The notes under the pieces are model-generated. The model was not told where the DNA came from. It searched no databases and saw only the letters and a program-made list of their open reading frames with translations. 64,000 nt of DNA, taken from assembly GCA_023091665.1 (NCBI GenBank), contig JALJCQ010000014.1, positions 62,001 through 126,000 on the forward strand. Reading direction: 5' to 3'. The first letter of the stretch is position 1, and each line of letters starts with the position of its first letter. Origin of the DNA: Pythium myriotylum. Lineage: Eukaryota; Oomycota; Peronosporomycetes; Pythiales; Pythiaceae. Below are positions 42,051 through 51,861 of the stretch, one piece after another. Made by a program: the position numbers and the translations under genes.

Positions 42051-43535
42051 ATGAGGTTCCCATTACCTGAACTTCCGTTCCCAGACGTTAGTGTTTCCCG
42101 AGAACAATCCGACGAGTACGCACTGGCCGCCGAAGGCGTACTCGCTCGCATGCTCGAGGACTTCGACAGCTTGATCCGATGCGACCATCGAGTGCTGAAC
42201 CCGAAGGAATGGCGACCCGTAAAGACCCGGGACGATGTCACAGTCTACCGCCAGCACTCGCGAAGGCGTCGAGCTGCAGTGACCACACCCGGCGGTAGCA
42301 GCCAGAAAGTCGAGTGGAAGATGCCTCAGTTGCTCGCGACAGGCACCATCGCCGGTTCTCTCGACGATATCATGTATGGTATTGTCTCGCCCGATGCGCC
42401 GTCCATTGCAGTCAAGGCTGCGTACGTCAGCAGCGGCATTGTAGACGGCGCGGTACTTCACACAATCGAGGACGCGAGTTCTATGGACCCTTTCCACTTT
42501 GTCGGTTTAAAGTGGTTTGTTATCGGAGTACCTCTCGCGATCAACGCGCTCGCAGCCTCGAGGGACTTAGTATACGTCGAAGCAACTGGTATCCGAGTTC
42601 TGGCCGATGGAAGTCGGGTCGGATACCACGTGACGCACTCGATCGACCACCCGCAGTGTCCCGAGCTCACATCGCTATCGATTGTGCGCGCACGCCACTC
42701 AAACTGTTATCTCTATCACCAGCAAAAACCTGGTGTCGTCGAAGTTTACATGTCTACGAAAACGGATCCCGGCGGAAACGTGCCAGAGTCCGTGGCCATC
42801 AAAGCGGCCACCAACGTACTTATCAGCGTGTCGAAGGCAGCACGCTGCTCCCAGAAGAGAAAGCTCACCCGGCTATTGTCAAGCGAAGCCGAGCTGGCTC
42901 GATTCCGCGACGACATCGACTTTCGACCAACGAACGCCAAGTCGTGCTACCTCTGCCATAGCCGAGTCCGTTCGTATCGAGGCATGAAGCCCTGCGTACT
43001 GTGCGAGGCCTCGGTGTGCGGCAGGTGCTGTGTACAGCGTCGCCTTTACACCGTTGAGAAGAGGTTCCAGCTTTCCCACAGAGACGTGCAAGTCTGCAAG
43101 CGGTGTATCGTTCTCGTGACGACCCAGGACGCGACCCAGTTTGCAAGAGAAGACTTTGTCCACGAACGTGACCACGCACGACGAGAGATGAATCGATGCA
43201 TCGTGAAACCTCTTCAGCTCCCAGACCCGACAACCGTGGCGGCAGAAGTGAGCCCGCTGACCAGCGAAGCCACGACAGCGAGTCCGGCTAGTGAATGGGC
43301 CGAGCCCGAAGCCGGCGAGGCTCCGCTCTCCGACGGCTGGGCACAGCAGACAAGACGCCTTCCACCATCAGCATACCCTTCGACAACTTCTTCCTCGGAG
43401 GCTCCTCGCACTGCGAGTTCACTGCTTGCCCAGATGCAGCGGCTCTGCCTGACGGCGGAAGAGACGTATCTGCTCACGTCTATGAACGCCAGCCACGTGC
43501 GAGGATTCGCCACAGTTGAAGATGGAAAGCTGTAG
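42051..43535 (+). CDS. FYVE-type zinc finger / START-like protein
   Basis: The predicted protein has 494 residues, no intron, and starts MRFPLPELPFPDV, a variant of the family MKFPL start. The START-like domain begins at EWRPVKTRDDVTVYR and ends near KAARCSQKRKL. The zinc finger follows with pairs CYLC, CVLC, CGRC and CKRC. The acidic tail has a W-x-Q-Q-T-R-R-L-P-P motif and ends with a conserved segment, LLAQMQRLCLTAEETYLLTS, also found in the genes at 47200 and 50362. In sequence it is close to the next gene, at 44443, with which it forms a same-strand tandem pair. Confidence 0.83.
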   Translation: MRFPLPELPFPDVSVSREQSDEYALAAEGVLARMLEDFDSLIRCDHRVLNPKEWRPVKTRDDVTVYRQHSRRRRAAVTTPGGSSQKVEWKMPQLLATGTIAGSLDDIMYGIVSPDAPSIAVKAAYVSSGIVDGAVLHTIEDASSMDPFHFVGLKWFVIGVPLAINALAASRDLVYVEATGIRVLADGSRVGYHVTHSIDHPQCPELTSLSIVRARHSNCYLYHQQKPGVVEVYMSTKTDPGGNVPESVAIKAATNVLISVSKAARCSQKRKLTRLLSSEAELARFRDDIDFRPTNAKSCYLCHSRVRSYRGMKPCVLCEASVCGRCCVQRRLYTVEKRFQLSHRDVQVCKRCIVLVTTQDATQFAREDFVHERDHARREMNRCIVKPLQLPDPTTVAAEVSPLTSEATTASPASEWAEPEAGEAPLSDGWAQQTRRLPPSAYPSTTSSSEAPRTASSLLAQMQRLCLTAEETYLLTSMNASHVRGFATVEDGKL

Positions 43536-44442
43536 AGAGCGAACGCAATCACCCTCGAGGGTTCAATTCGTCTTCGTGCGTGGCCTCGTTAAAAGCATTG
43601 GCGGCGACGGTTGACGCGCCACGACGTGCCACCGGCTTCGAGCCTGTCGCCAGGGTGTCCTACGTTTGCGTCGAATCTTCCAGCGTGAACAGTTGCTTCC
43701 TGCTAACTATTTATTTTCAGCCACCTTTTTCTAGTGAATCTCTGGAGCCGTCCAGTGGTGCTTCGTCTGGAAGGTTCACATGTTATCAGAGACCATGCCT
43801 CGAACTTGATACATGTGGGCAGGAGGTCGTTGGAACAGTCTCTCTTTGCTCGCCCTTCGTTGATCGTCTGCCCGATCTGCGAGTGACGCAACGCTGTCCT
43901 CGGGCACCCATAGACGAGCCGGTTGTGTGATCGAGACGTTCCCATCGGCGTCGTCGTGGCGTCGCCGTGAGCTCTCTGATGCCACGACGCGACGATCTAC
44001 CGGCTGAATATTTTGCTCTGGGTCCCACCTCGGGGCTTTTTCGCACTCGAGGGCGAGCTGGTCCCACGGAGCAGTGGACTCCTCCACCCAATGACTTGAC
44101 TCCCACCCATTCGGTGGACATCTCACAGGTCAAGCGAAATTTTCCAGCGTGTCAACAAACACAAACCCTCCCGTCCCGAGCTCGACTATAGAGTAGTGCC
44201 CGACTCAGAACGACAGTAAGGTCGAGCATTAGTAAGGGCTGCCTTGTGCAGGATATCCACTCCCGCCCGGAACGAGTGCTCGGCCTCCCGCCCTCGCCCG
44301 AGCACGACTGCGGCGACGACGCGACGACAATCAAGAGAGGGCGTCAGCTGGCGTGTCGCAGTTAGCCATTCGCGATCGTTGCTTCAGACTTGGTGTAGCC
44401 TCGGAGCGAGGAACCACTTCGAAACTTCCGCTTGGCGTGATG
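43536..44442. other. Intergenic region
   Basis: This 907 bp between tandem FYVE/START genes has no gene recognised. It must hold the promoter of the gene at 44443. Confidence 0.5.
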
Positions 44443-46584
44443 ATGAAGTTCCCGCTCGAAGAGCGACCGTTTCCCGACGTGAGCATCTCCCCGGAGCAAG
44501 CGGACGAGTTCGTGCGAGTGGCCGAGACGATCGCTGACAAAGCGATCGAGGAGATCGACGCGCTCGCCAAGAGAGAGGCCGCGGTGACCGAGCAGAAGAA
44601 CTGGAAGCCCGTCGTCACGCAAGAGAATGTCACGGTGTACCGACAGACTTCGTTTGAGCGGCCGTCCACGGCCATGGGGCTCGAGGAAGTGACCGAGAAG
44701 CCCAGCCCGAGAGTCGTGCCGGTCGGCCGGATCGCGAGCTCGCTCGACGATATCATGTTCGGTATTGTCTCTCCTGACGTGCCGTCCATCGCTGTCAAGG
44801 CCTCGTACGTGGATAGCGGCATTGTGGACGGTGCTGTGATCCACAAGATCCACGGCGCGACCGCAGCCGATCCATTCAGCTTCGCCGGCTTGAAGTGGGT
44901 TGCGATCGCCCCACAGAGCCCGACGAGCCGGCCGCGCGATATCCTCTACGTCGAGATGACCGGCGTCAAGACCAGAACCGACGGCCGCCGTGTTGGTGTC
45001 CACGTCACGCACTCCGTGGACCACCCACAGTGCCCCGAGTTCCCCGAGGAACAGGTCAAGCGCGAGCGTCACTCGACCTGCTACTTGTACTGCGAAGTGA
45101 GCCCCGGTACGGTCGAGGTCTACGCGACAGGCAACTCGGACGACTCGGTGCCTGAGGCCTTCGCTGTCAACACAACCGCAAATGCTCTCAAGGGCATGCT
45201 CAAGGCGGCGTGGTGTGCTCAGAACAAGAAGCTTGGACGGATACTCAACAGCGACGAGACGCGAACGCGATTCCGCTCGAACCGTGGCGCGACCCCGAGC
45301 GACGCGACCACGTGTAGCGCATGTCGTAAGCACGTGCGTGCGTACCAGCGATTAAAGAGCTGCGTCTTGTGCGGCGTCGTGGTTTGTGGGCGGTGCTGCG
45401 TGCAGCGAAGACTCAACTCGGCCAACGAGAACTTCGAGCTCACCCAACGAGACGTCCAACTCTGCAAGCGATGCATCGCGCAGGTCATCAGTGAGGATGC
45501 ATACCGCGTGGCACGAGCTGAGTACGTGAACAACGACGACCAGCTCGCCCGGCGACGCATGAACGGGTGCTGGTGCATCGTGGGGCCTCTCGACATCACC
45601 ATTGGAAGTGAAGACGAAGAAGGCGAAGAAGGCGAATCGCCGACGTCGGGTCCGTTCAAGGAGTGGCTTGAATTGGACGACGGCATGATGGACGCGTTGG
45701 AAGAATGGGCGAGACAGATCATTCCTGCTCCGTTCTCCCCACTTGACTCTGCAGACACAACTGAAGGGGAAGAATCGGCCGATGACCAACAAGCAGATGA
45801 CTCGACGAAACCTTCATCAGGCGCTGAACGAAAGGCGGAACCGATGGCGGTTGACGAAGACACAGGTGTGCCTCTTGCACGACTAGTAAGTGGCAGCATC
45901 ACGGACGTTCCACTCTTTTATCTGTTGCCCGACGATCCAGAAGACCAACCGAAACTTTCTCTGGTCGAGGCACCAGAGGAGCACCGAAAATTCTCTCTTG
46001 TTGGGGTCCCTGAAGATCAACCGCTGGTTGAGGTGGCTGAAGAGAAGCTCTCCCCGGTCGAGGCACCGGAAGATCACCCGAAAATCTCCATGGTTGAAGA
46101 ACCACAAGATCAGTCAAGTGTCTCTCTGGTTGAGGACCCAGAAGGTCAACGAACCATCTCTCTGGTAGAGACACCGGAAGATCACTCAAATGTCTCCCTG
46201 GTTGAAGCACCGGAAGATCACCCTACAATCGCTGTGGTTGAGGACCCAGAGGATCACCCCACAGAAGCTGTGGTTGAGACACCGGAAGACCATACTGCAA
46301 TCTCTGTGGTCGAGGTTCCAGAGGCTCATCTTCCAAATACTGTCCAGGAGGTCCCTGAGACTCACCCTACAAATTGTATGGTGGAAGCTCCAGAGACTCA
46401 CCCTACAAATTCTGTGGTGGAGGTCCAAGAAAACCCCTCCAAAATCTCTCTTGCTGAGGAACCGGAAGGCCACCCGAGTCTCTCTCTGGTTGATGCACCG
46501 GAAGAAAAACTCTCGAAGGTTGAGGAACCTGAAGTCCACCCTAAACTCTCTCTGGTCGAAGCGCCAACGGCAGTGCACGCGTAA
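44443..46584 (+). CDS. FYVE-type zinc finger / START-like protein with a long repetitive acidic tail
   Basis: The predicted protein has 713 residues starting at the second of two adjacent Met codons (MKFPLEERPFPDV); 44440 is equally possible. The START-like domain begins at NWKPVVTQENVTVYR. The zinc finger has pairs CSAC, CVLC, CGRC and CKRC. A motif EEWARQI follows. The last 210 residues are about 17 imperfect 12-residue units of the type SLVEAPEDHPKI, with no known fold. The tail makes it some 200 residues longer than its relatives. It may be a flexible, charged binding surface. It lacks the short C-terminal helix found in the genes at 42051, 47200 and 50362. Confidence 0.83.
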   Translation: MKFPLEERPFPDVSISPEQADEFVRVAETIADKAIEEIDALAKREAAVTEQKNWKPVVTQENVTVYRQTSFERPSTAMGLEEVTEKPSPRVVPVGRIASSLDDIMFGIVSPDVPSIAVKASYVDSGIVDGAVIHKIHGATAADPFSFAGLKWVAIAPQSPTSRPRDILYVEMTGVKTRTDGRRVGVHVTHSVDHPQCPEFPEEQVKRERHSTCYLYCEVSPGTVEVYATGNSDDSVPEAFAVNTTANALKGMLKAAWCAQNKKLGRILNSDETRTRFRSNRGATPSDATTCSACRKHVRAYQRLKSCVLCGVVVCGRCCVQRRLNSANENFELTQRDVQLCKRCIAQVISEDAYRVARAEYVNNDDQLARRRMNGCWCIVGPLDITIGSEDEEGEEGESPTSGPFKEWLELDDGMMDALEEWARQIIPAPFSPLDSADTTEGEESADDQQADDSTKPSSGAERKAEPMAVDEDTGVPLARLVSGSITDVPLFYLLPDDPEDQPKLSLVEAPEEHRKFSLVGVPEDQPLVEVAEEKLSPVEAPEDHPKISMVEEPQDQSSVSLVEDPEGQRTISLVETPEDHSNVSLVEAPEDHPTIAVVEDPEDHPTEAVVETPEDHTAISVVEVPEAHLPNTVQEVPETHPTNCMVEAPETHPTNSVVEVQENPSKISLAEEPEGHPSLSLVDAPEEKLSKVEEPEVHPKLSLVEAPTAVHA
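45949..46575 (+). repeat. 36 bp tandem repeat array inside the FYVE/START tail
   Basis: About 17 degenerate 36 bp units encode the 12-residue pattern x-S-L-V-E-A-P-E-D-H-P-x. Third-position and spacing differences show the array is not freshly made. A few units are shortened, for example near 46030. Confidence 0.8.
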
Positions 46585-47199
46585 TTATTATCCAAGGTAA
46601 TCTTATCGTATTGATATTCTTCACTTTTATCATCTTTTTTGTGGTGTCTCTCTGGGAACAACTCGGTTTGCGTGCTGTGCGAATCGAAATAGCTTCCTTC
46701 GCACAGACAAGTGGAAAGAGTCTAGGATGTGGAAAACAGGTTGAAACCTAAACTGGTGTCACTTCAGTGTTGTGTGAAGTTGTGAATGTTGTCTCGTCAA
46801 TTGAGATGGCTCACAAATTGCTTGCAACTCAATGATTCCACATCATGTATACTCCCGCGGCGTGCGCCGACAAATCGTGTTTGTGAGTAATGGAGCGCCG
46901 CTGTTTTCAGAGGACAGTTCACTGCTCATGGTAAACATTCAGACGGCAAGACCACAAAAAAAAATGAACAGGTAAATAGCACGACGATTCTGGTTCTTCT
47001 CGAGGAAAATAGATACTCTCCAGAAGAATCTGGTCTGTAATGCTCCGCACCACAATCCAACGTAGATGAAGAAGATGAAGCCGACGATGGTGCAAAATAT
47101 TTCTGTTGGCAACACAAAATTATACCAGTAACAAATATTCCAAATATTGAAGAATTTCAAACTTTCGTTATACTGTATCCTCGCATTTGGTCCCTTCGA
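46585..47199. other. Intergenic, convergent 3' ends
   Basis: This is the spacer between the convergent FYVE/START genes at 44443 and 47200. A minus-strand frame of 73 codons (46939-47160) is rich in hydrophobic and aromatic residues but has no support as a gene. Confidence 0.5.
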
Positions 47200-48678
47200 T
47201 CAGAACCGCCGCGGTTGGATGGTAGTGGTTGTCGTTGGAGTCTTTGGCATGTGGAGACTGTGGAAAGAGGTGATACGGTAGGTGGCTTCAGCAGTCATAC
47301 AGAGCTGTTGCATCTGCATCATCATTGCTTTTGGTGTGAGGTTCTCGTCGTGCGATACCGACGACCTCGTTGACCCAGTCGACGACTGCCGACTGAAGGA
47401 ATGTTTCCGGTCATAGCTTCGATTCGCTGGTGACCAGTGTGAACGGTTTTCGATAGGAGTGCCTAGATCCAATCGCGGGCTCGCTTCGACCCGCGGAGCC
47501 GAACGTGCTGACTGTATAGTTCTCGCTCGCGATCGTCTCGTGTGTCGGTGGCCTCGCTCACTCGTTGCGGTCTCCTCGCGAGCGAGTTCTTTACTAGCGA
47601 TACGTGAGGCATTCTCGGCGGCGATAAAGAGCACGCACCCGGTGCAGAGGCCAGCGTCGCGGTAGATGAGCTCGTTGTCTTTGTCACACAAGCTCAGCTT
47701 GCGTCGCACGAAACATTTTGCACACACAAGAGACGCACAGAGATTGCAGTGGTTGGCGTAGCGGAATGACTTAAACGGCTTCTCACACCCGCAGCAGGTC
47801 GGTCGGCCGTATCTCGCTTTCAGTGCATTCTCGTGATCGTCTGCTTTCTTCACTGTCGCGTGTCGCAGGAGCCATGTTGTCTTCTTGTATTGTGCTGAAT
47901 ACACTGCCTTAGTCATGCTGACGAGCAGGTTCGATGCTGTGGAGAGAGCGATCGACTGAGGAGGTGAGCCGCCTGCATTGACACAACTCGTCATATAGAC
48001 GTCGACGACGCCTGCTTGAACCTGGCGGAAGATATAGCAGTTGGAATGCCGGGCTCGAATGATGGATTGGGATGTGAGGTACGGGCAGTCGGGATGGTCG
48101 ATTGAGTGGGTTACGTGGAACCCCACGCGGGAGCCATCGTCCAGTGTCTTCATCCCTGTCGACTCGACATATACGAGGTCCCGCGGCCAGACAACGGCAG
48201 TGATAGTGTGAGGAATTCGAAGCACCTTCCATTTCAAGCCGAAGAATCGGAACGGATCCTTGGCTGTGGGGCCGTGAACACAGTCAATCACAGCGCAGTC
48301 GACCACGTCGTCGTGGATGTAAGAGTTCTTGATGACCATCGACGCCGTATTGGCCGCAGAGATGCCGTACATGACGTCCTCGACAGAGCCGGTGATGGTG
48401 CCCACCGCGACAAGCTTCGGAAGAGGCCACAAAGCGCCTTCCTGCTGCTGCTGCTCGCGTCGGGCCCTCGAAGTCTGTCTGTACACAGTCACATCGTCGC
48501 GAGTCTTGAGCGGTCTCCAGTAGTTGGCGTCCATGCCTCGACCGTCATCGTTTATAAATCGTTTGTAGTCGTTGAGGGTTGAAGCGACGAGCTCCTTGGT
48601 GAGATACTTGTACCGATCGCACTGCCTCTCGGATAATCGCGCATCAGCAAACGGCCGTTCCCGGAGAGGGAACTTCAT
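47200..48678 (-). CDS. FYVE-type zinc finger / START-like protein
   Basis: The predicted protein has 492 residues starting at MKFPLRERPFADA. The START-like domain opens YWRPLKTRDDVTVYR and contains the family motif HVTHSIDHPDCPYLTSQSI. The zinc finger has CCGC, CNLC, CAKC and CTGC pairs. The tail is basic (RRSRARTIQ), unlike the acidic tails of its relatives. It carries the C-terminal segment MMQMQQLCMTAEATYRITS. It has a QQQQ stretch in the START domain near residue 87 that the others lack. Confidence 0.83.
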   Translation of the reverse strand: MKFPLRERPFADARLSERQCDRYKYLTKELVASTLNDYKRFINDDGRGMDANYWRPLKTRDDVTVYRQTSRARREQQQQEGALWPLPKLVAVGTITGSVEDVMYGISAANTASMVIKNSYIHDDVVDCAVIDCVHGPTAKDPFRFFGLKWKVLRIPHTITAVVWPRDLVYVESTGMKTLDDGSRVGFHVTHSIDHPDCPYLTSQSIIRARHSNCYIFRQVQAGVVDVYMTSCVNAGGSPPQSIALSTASNLLVSMTKAVYSAQYKKTTWLLRHATVKKADDHENALKARYGRPTCCGCEKPFKSFRYANHCNLCASLVCAKCFVRRKLSLCDKDNELIYRDAGLCTGCVLFIAAENASRIASKELAREETATSERGHRHTRRSRARTIQSARSAPRVEASPRLDLGTPIENRSHWSPANRSYDRKHSFSRQSSTGSTRSSVSHDENLTPKAMMMQMQQLCMTAEATYRITSFHSLHMPKTPTTTTTIQPRRF

Positions 48679-50361
48679 GCTCTGAGTGTTCGAGATGACC
48701 AAAATCCAAGAGTGCTAGGTACAGTACCAAGGGGACCTGGTCAACGCAACGGGAGATGGTGGCGGCGGGGTGCTCCCGTGGATAGCCGCGACGGCTGCCC
48801 CAGGATGGGTGAGGACAGCTGAGCCTGTCTCGGGTTGTGTGCTGTATCTGTAGGCCGAAGACGCGCGACTGCACGCGACTGCACGCTGTCAGGTCGGTCA
48901 TGGATCAGTGGACGACACGCATGGCAGCGAAATGCTGCATCGTCTGTTTTCAACGTGGTACTTCACCGAAGACTTGCGACCGAGGAAGCTCTTATCGACA
49001 GAAACAAACGACAAAGCAAAGAGAGCCCCGTGGATCTGCTACTCGGTAGCGTCTCAGCACTACAGTGGTCGGACCTCTTCAACGATTTTGGTGCGACGAC
49101 AGGTTGAAGGGCGTGCCTGCTTGTGCTGCCTCTCGGTTTTTCCCACCTCTTGCGCCACCGCTCGACAGCTCGCGCGTGGCTACAGCGGTGAGGGGTGGCA
49201 AAGGATGATGGCTAACGTCTGGGATGATGGCTATCGAAACCTGTGTCGGCAGCTGCTTGCGACCATTTCGCCAATGCAGATGGACGGAAAGACCAGAGGT
49301 CAGACCTCGGAGCCAGCGCCGCTGATCGCCTCCCGAAAAATTTGTCGAACAATTCCCTCGAGTGCGATGTTGAAGCTGGCGGTATGACGACGGAGAAGTT
49401 ATACCGAGCGACTACATAATCTGTGGGAATGTGTACCACCGGCTAGGAGGACAAATCGAGTGTGAGTTTGTAGGGTGGCGAAACGACCGGACCTGGTCAA
49501 CAAAGAAAAGATCGCCCGTGTCGCGTGCCACGTCGCCTGGGTCAGGGACAGTACGAGCGGCGACAAACAAACACGAGGACGAGAGCTTCGTCGTCTTCGA
49601 GTACTGTAGGACATGCGCATGCTGTTTTTTTTTTTAACTGGTTCCGGCACCCAGAATCTCACCGTTACAGTCCTCCTCCTCAAGGGAATGCAGACCAACA
49701 AAGCGTGATCCCCCTCTCGCATGGGCGAGTGTCGCGAACTTCTCCGGAGGTTGTTGCGAGCGAAGCAAAGAGAAGGATTCCGAGCGTTGCACCATATACG
49801 TGTTGTAGTGCCCTGTCCAGGCACCCCAAACAGCAACCTTTCTGCAAATCATTCTGGTATGGACGAACAACGATGGTTTCGCCAACACAGCGTCACCACG
49901 TCGCGACGGAGACCTCGGTGGTTAAGTACTCCTCGATCGTGGGGCTTGCAACTGCTGTTGTGCGACCTTCCATCTCCAGTACGGAGTGCCAACAGTTTTG
50001 AACCCACGGCCTGTTTCGATTCCTTTCGGTTCGGCACGCCAGTTCTTTGAAGTTCAGCCGAGGCCCCAAGCTATCCTGTGCATATGAAGATTGGCCACGG
50101 GCCATTCGAACTCGACGTGTTGTTAGGTCGTGGTGTTCCGCACTCCTTTACCCTGGTGACGTCGAGGTGAGGTCGTTCCACCTGGTGAGATTCGATCTCA
50201 GTGGCAATGATTCGCGATGAACGATCTCTAGACGTCAAACGATAACATCTCGTTAGATATCTGGAAAAACCACACAAGGCTGCGTTATATGCGTGGCTTG
50301 ATCTGCTTGTGTGTGGCAATCTATCCCAATAAACATTCAATTAATTTAAAAACGTCTCGAC
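48679..50361. other. Gene-empty spacer
   Basis: This 1.68 kb lies between two minus-strand FYVE/START genes. No gene is supported. A T12 tract lies at about 49624-49635. The first few hundred bases should hold the promoter of the gene at 47200. Confidence 0.5.
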
Positions 50362-51861
50362 TTAGCTTTCGAGCTCCTCGAAAGTCCCTTCTTTCTTCGA
50401 AGGCTTGATGAACGTCCGACTCGCGAGGAGGTACGTCTCTTCAGCAGCCTGGCACAGTGACTGCATCTTGAGTAGCAGCTCGTTCGGGTCATCAACTGGA
50501 TGAACGGCTGGTGTGTATGCCACTGGCGGCAACGGACGTGTTTGTCTCGCCCAGTCGTCCGCCGTTTCCTCCACCTCGACTTCGGCGTCCTCGACCTCCG
50601 AGTCACCCCACGACTTATCGCTCGAACTTACACTTCGGTCCTTCTCAACCAACTCAATCGAGTCGACGATGAAGGTTCCGTCATTCTGGTCCCAGGATGC
50701 AGCCTCATCGGGATTAAGCAGCATTTTTCGTTCTCGCTTGCTCCACGCCTCCGGCTCAGGCTCGCCAACGTACTCTTCTCTTGCAATTTTGACTGCGTCT
50801 TCGTTCGCGACGCGTACAATACACCGCTTGCAAACTTCCACATCTCGCTGGATGAGATCGAGCTTGTGATTCGACGAACTCAGCTTCCTCCGCACACGGC
50901 ACCGCGGGCACACCCATGCCGTGCAGAGTTGGCAGCTGTTAAGTGTTCGCGTGGAGCGGAACTGCTTGTCGCACATGGCGCAGCATCTCCTCGCGTTGGC
51001 GTCGATGGAGACGCTCAGACTTTCTCGAAAGCGGCGTCGCGCCTGGCCGTTTGAGAGAAGCCACCAGAGCTTCTTGTTCTGAGCGCACCAGGCAGCTTTC
51101 CATATGCCGATGAGTGTGTTGGCAGCGGACGCGATCGCGATGGTCTCAGGAGGGTTTCCGCCTGGATCCGAGTACGTGGTCATGTACACTTCGACGAAGC
51201 CCGGTTGGAACTGGCGGAAGAGGTAGCAATTGGAGAGCCGAGCACGCACGATCGAGTATTCAGTGAGCTCGGGGCACTGCGGATGATCAATGGAGTGGAT
51301 CGCGTGGAAGCCAATACGGTCTCCGTCGGGCCGCGTGAGGATGCCTGTCGACTCGGCGAACACAAAGTCACGCGGCTTGACAAACGTGTTGACGACTTGC
51401 GGGTGAGCCATTGCGAGCCACTTGAGCCCAACGAAACGAAAAGGGTCTTCTGCAGTCGCGCCGTGGGTTTTGTGCAGCACGGCGCTGTCCACAAGCTCGT
51501 CATTAATGTACGAGGTCTTGACCGTGATGGCCTGCGCGTCGTGCGTGACGACGCCGTACATAATATCGTCCAGCGTGCCGGCGATCGTGCCAACCGCCAC
51601 GAGTTTGGGCATGCGCCAGCCGGACTTGTCTCTCACGGCCGCGGAATCGCGCTTGGACTGCTTGTACACGGTGACATCTTCTCGGCTCTTGACAGCCTTC
51701 CACATTTTCGGGTTCATGAATCGCCGGTCGCGGTTCACGAAGCGGTCGTACTCGTCCAGCGTATCATCGACGAGCGTCTCCAGGCGGCGCTCGTGCTCAA
51801 AGCACTCGTCTTCGGTGAGCGCAACGTCCTGAAACGGGCGCTGGCTCAGTGGGAACTTCAT
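50362..51861 (-). CDS. FYVE-type zinc finger / START-like protein
   Basis: The predicted protein has 499 residues starting at MKFPLSQRPFQDV. The START-like domain opens MWKAVKSREDVTVYK and is close to copies 1 and 2 (LKWLAMAHPQVVNTFVKPRDFVF). The zinc finger has pairs CAMC, CQLC, CPRC and CKRC. The tail is acidic (EVEDAEVEVEETADDWARQTRPLPP) and ends with LLLKMQSLCQAAEETYLLAS. It has no intron. Confidence 0.85.
   Translation of the reverse strand: MKFPLSQRPFQDVALTEDECFEHERRLETLVDDTLDEYDRFVNRDRRFMNPKMWKAVKSREDVTVYKQSKRDSAAVRDKSGWRMPKLVAVGTIAGTLDDIMYGVVTHDAQAITVKTSYINDELVDSAVLHKTHGATAEDPFRFVGLKWLAMAHPQVVNTFVKPRDFVFAESTGILTRPDGDRIGFHAIHSIDHPQCPELTEYSIVRARLSNCYLFRQFQPGFVEVYMTTYSDPGGNPPETIAIASAANTLIGIWKAAWCAQNKKLWWLLSNGQARRRFRESLSVSIDANARRCCAMCDKQFRSTRTLNSCQLCTAWVCPRCRVRRKLSSSNHKLDLIQRDVEVCKRCIVRVANEDAVKIAREEYVGEPEPEAWSKRERKMLLNPDEAASWDQNDGTFIVDSIELVEKDRSVSSSDKSWGDSEVEDAEVEVEETADDWARQTRPLPPVAYTPAVHPVDDPNELLLKMQSLCQAAEETYLLASRTFIKPSKKEGTFEELES

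Noticed and set aside
46939..47160. 73-residue hydrophobic frame as a small membrane protein
   Set aside because: It has low-complexity aromatic composition, no paralogue and no promoter motif, and it lies in a 3' spacer.
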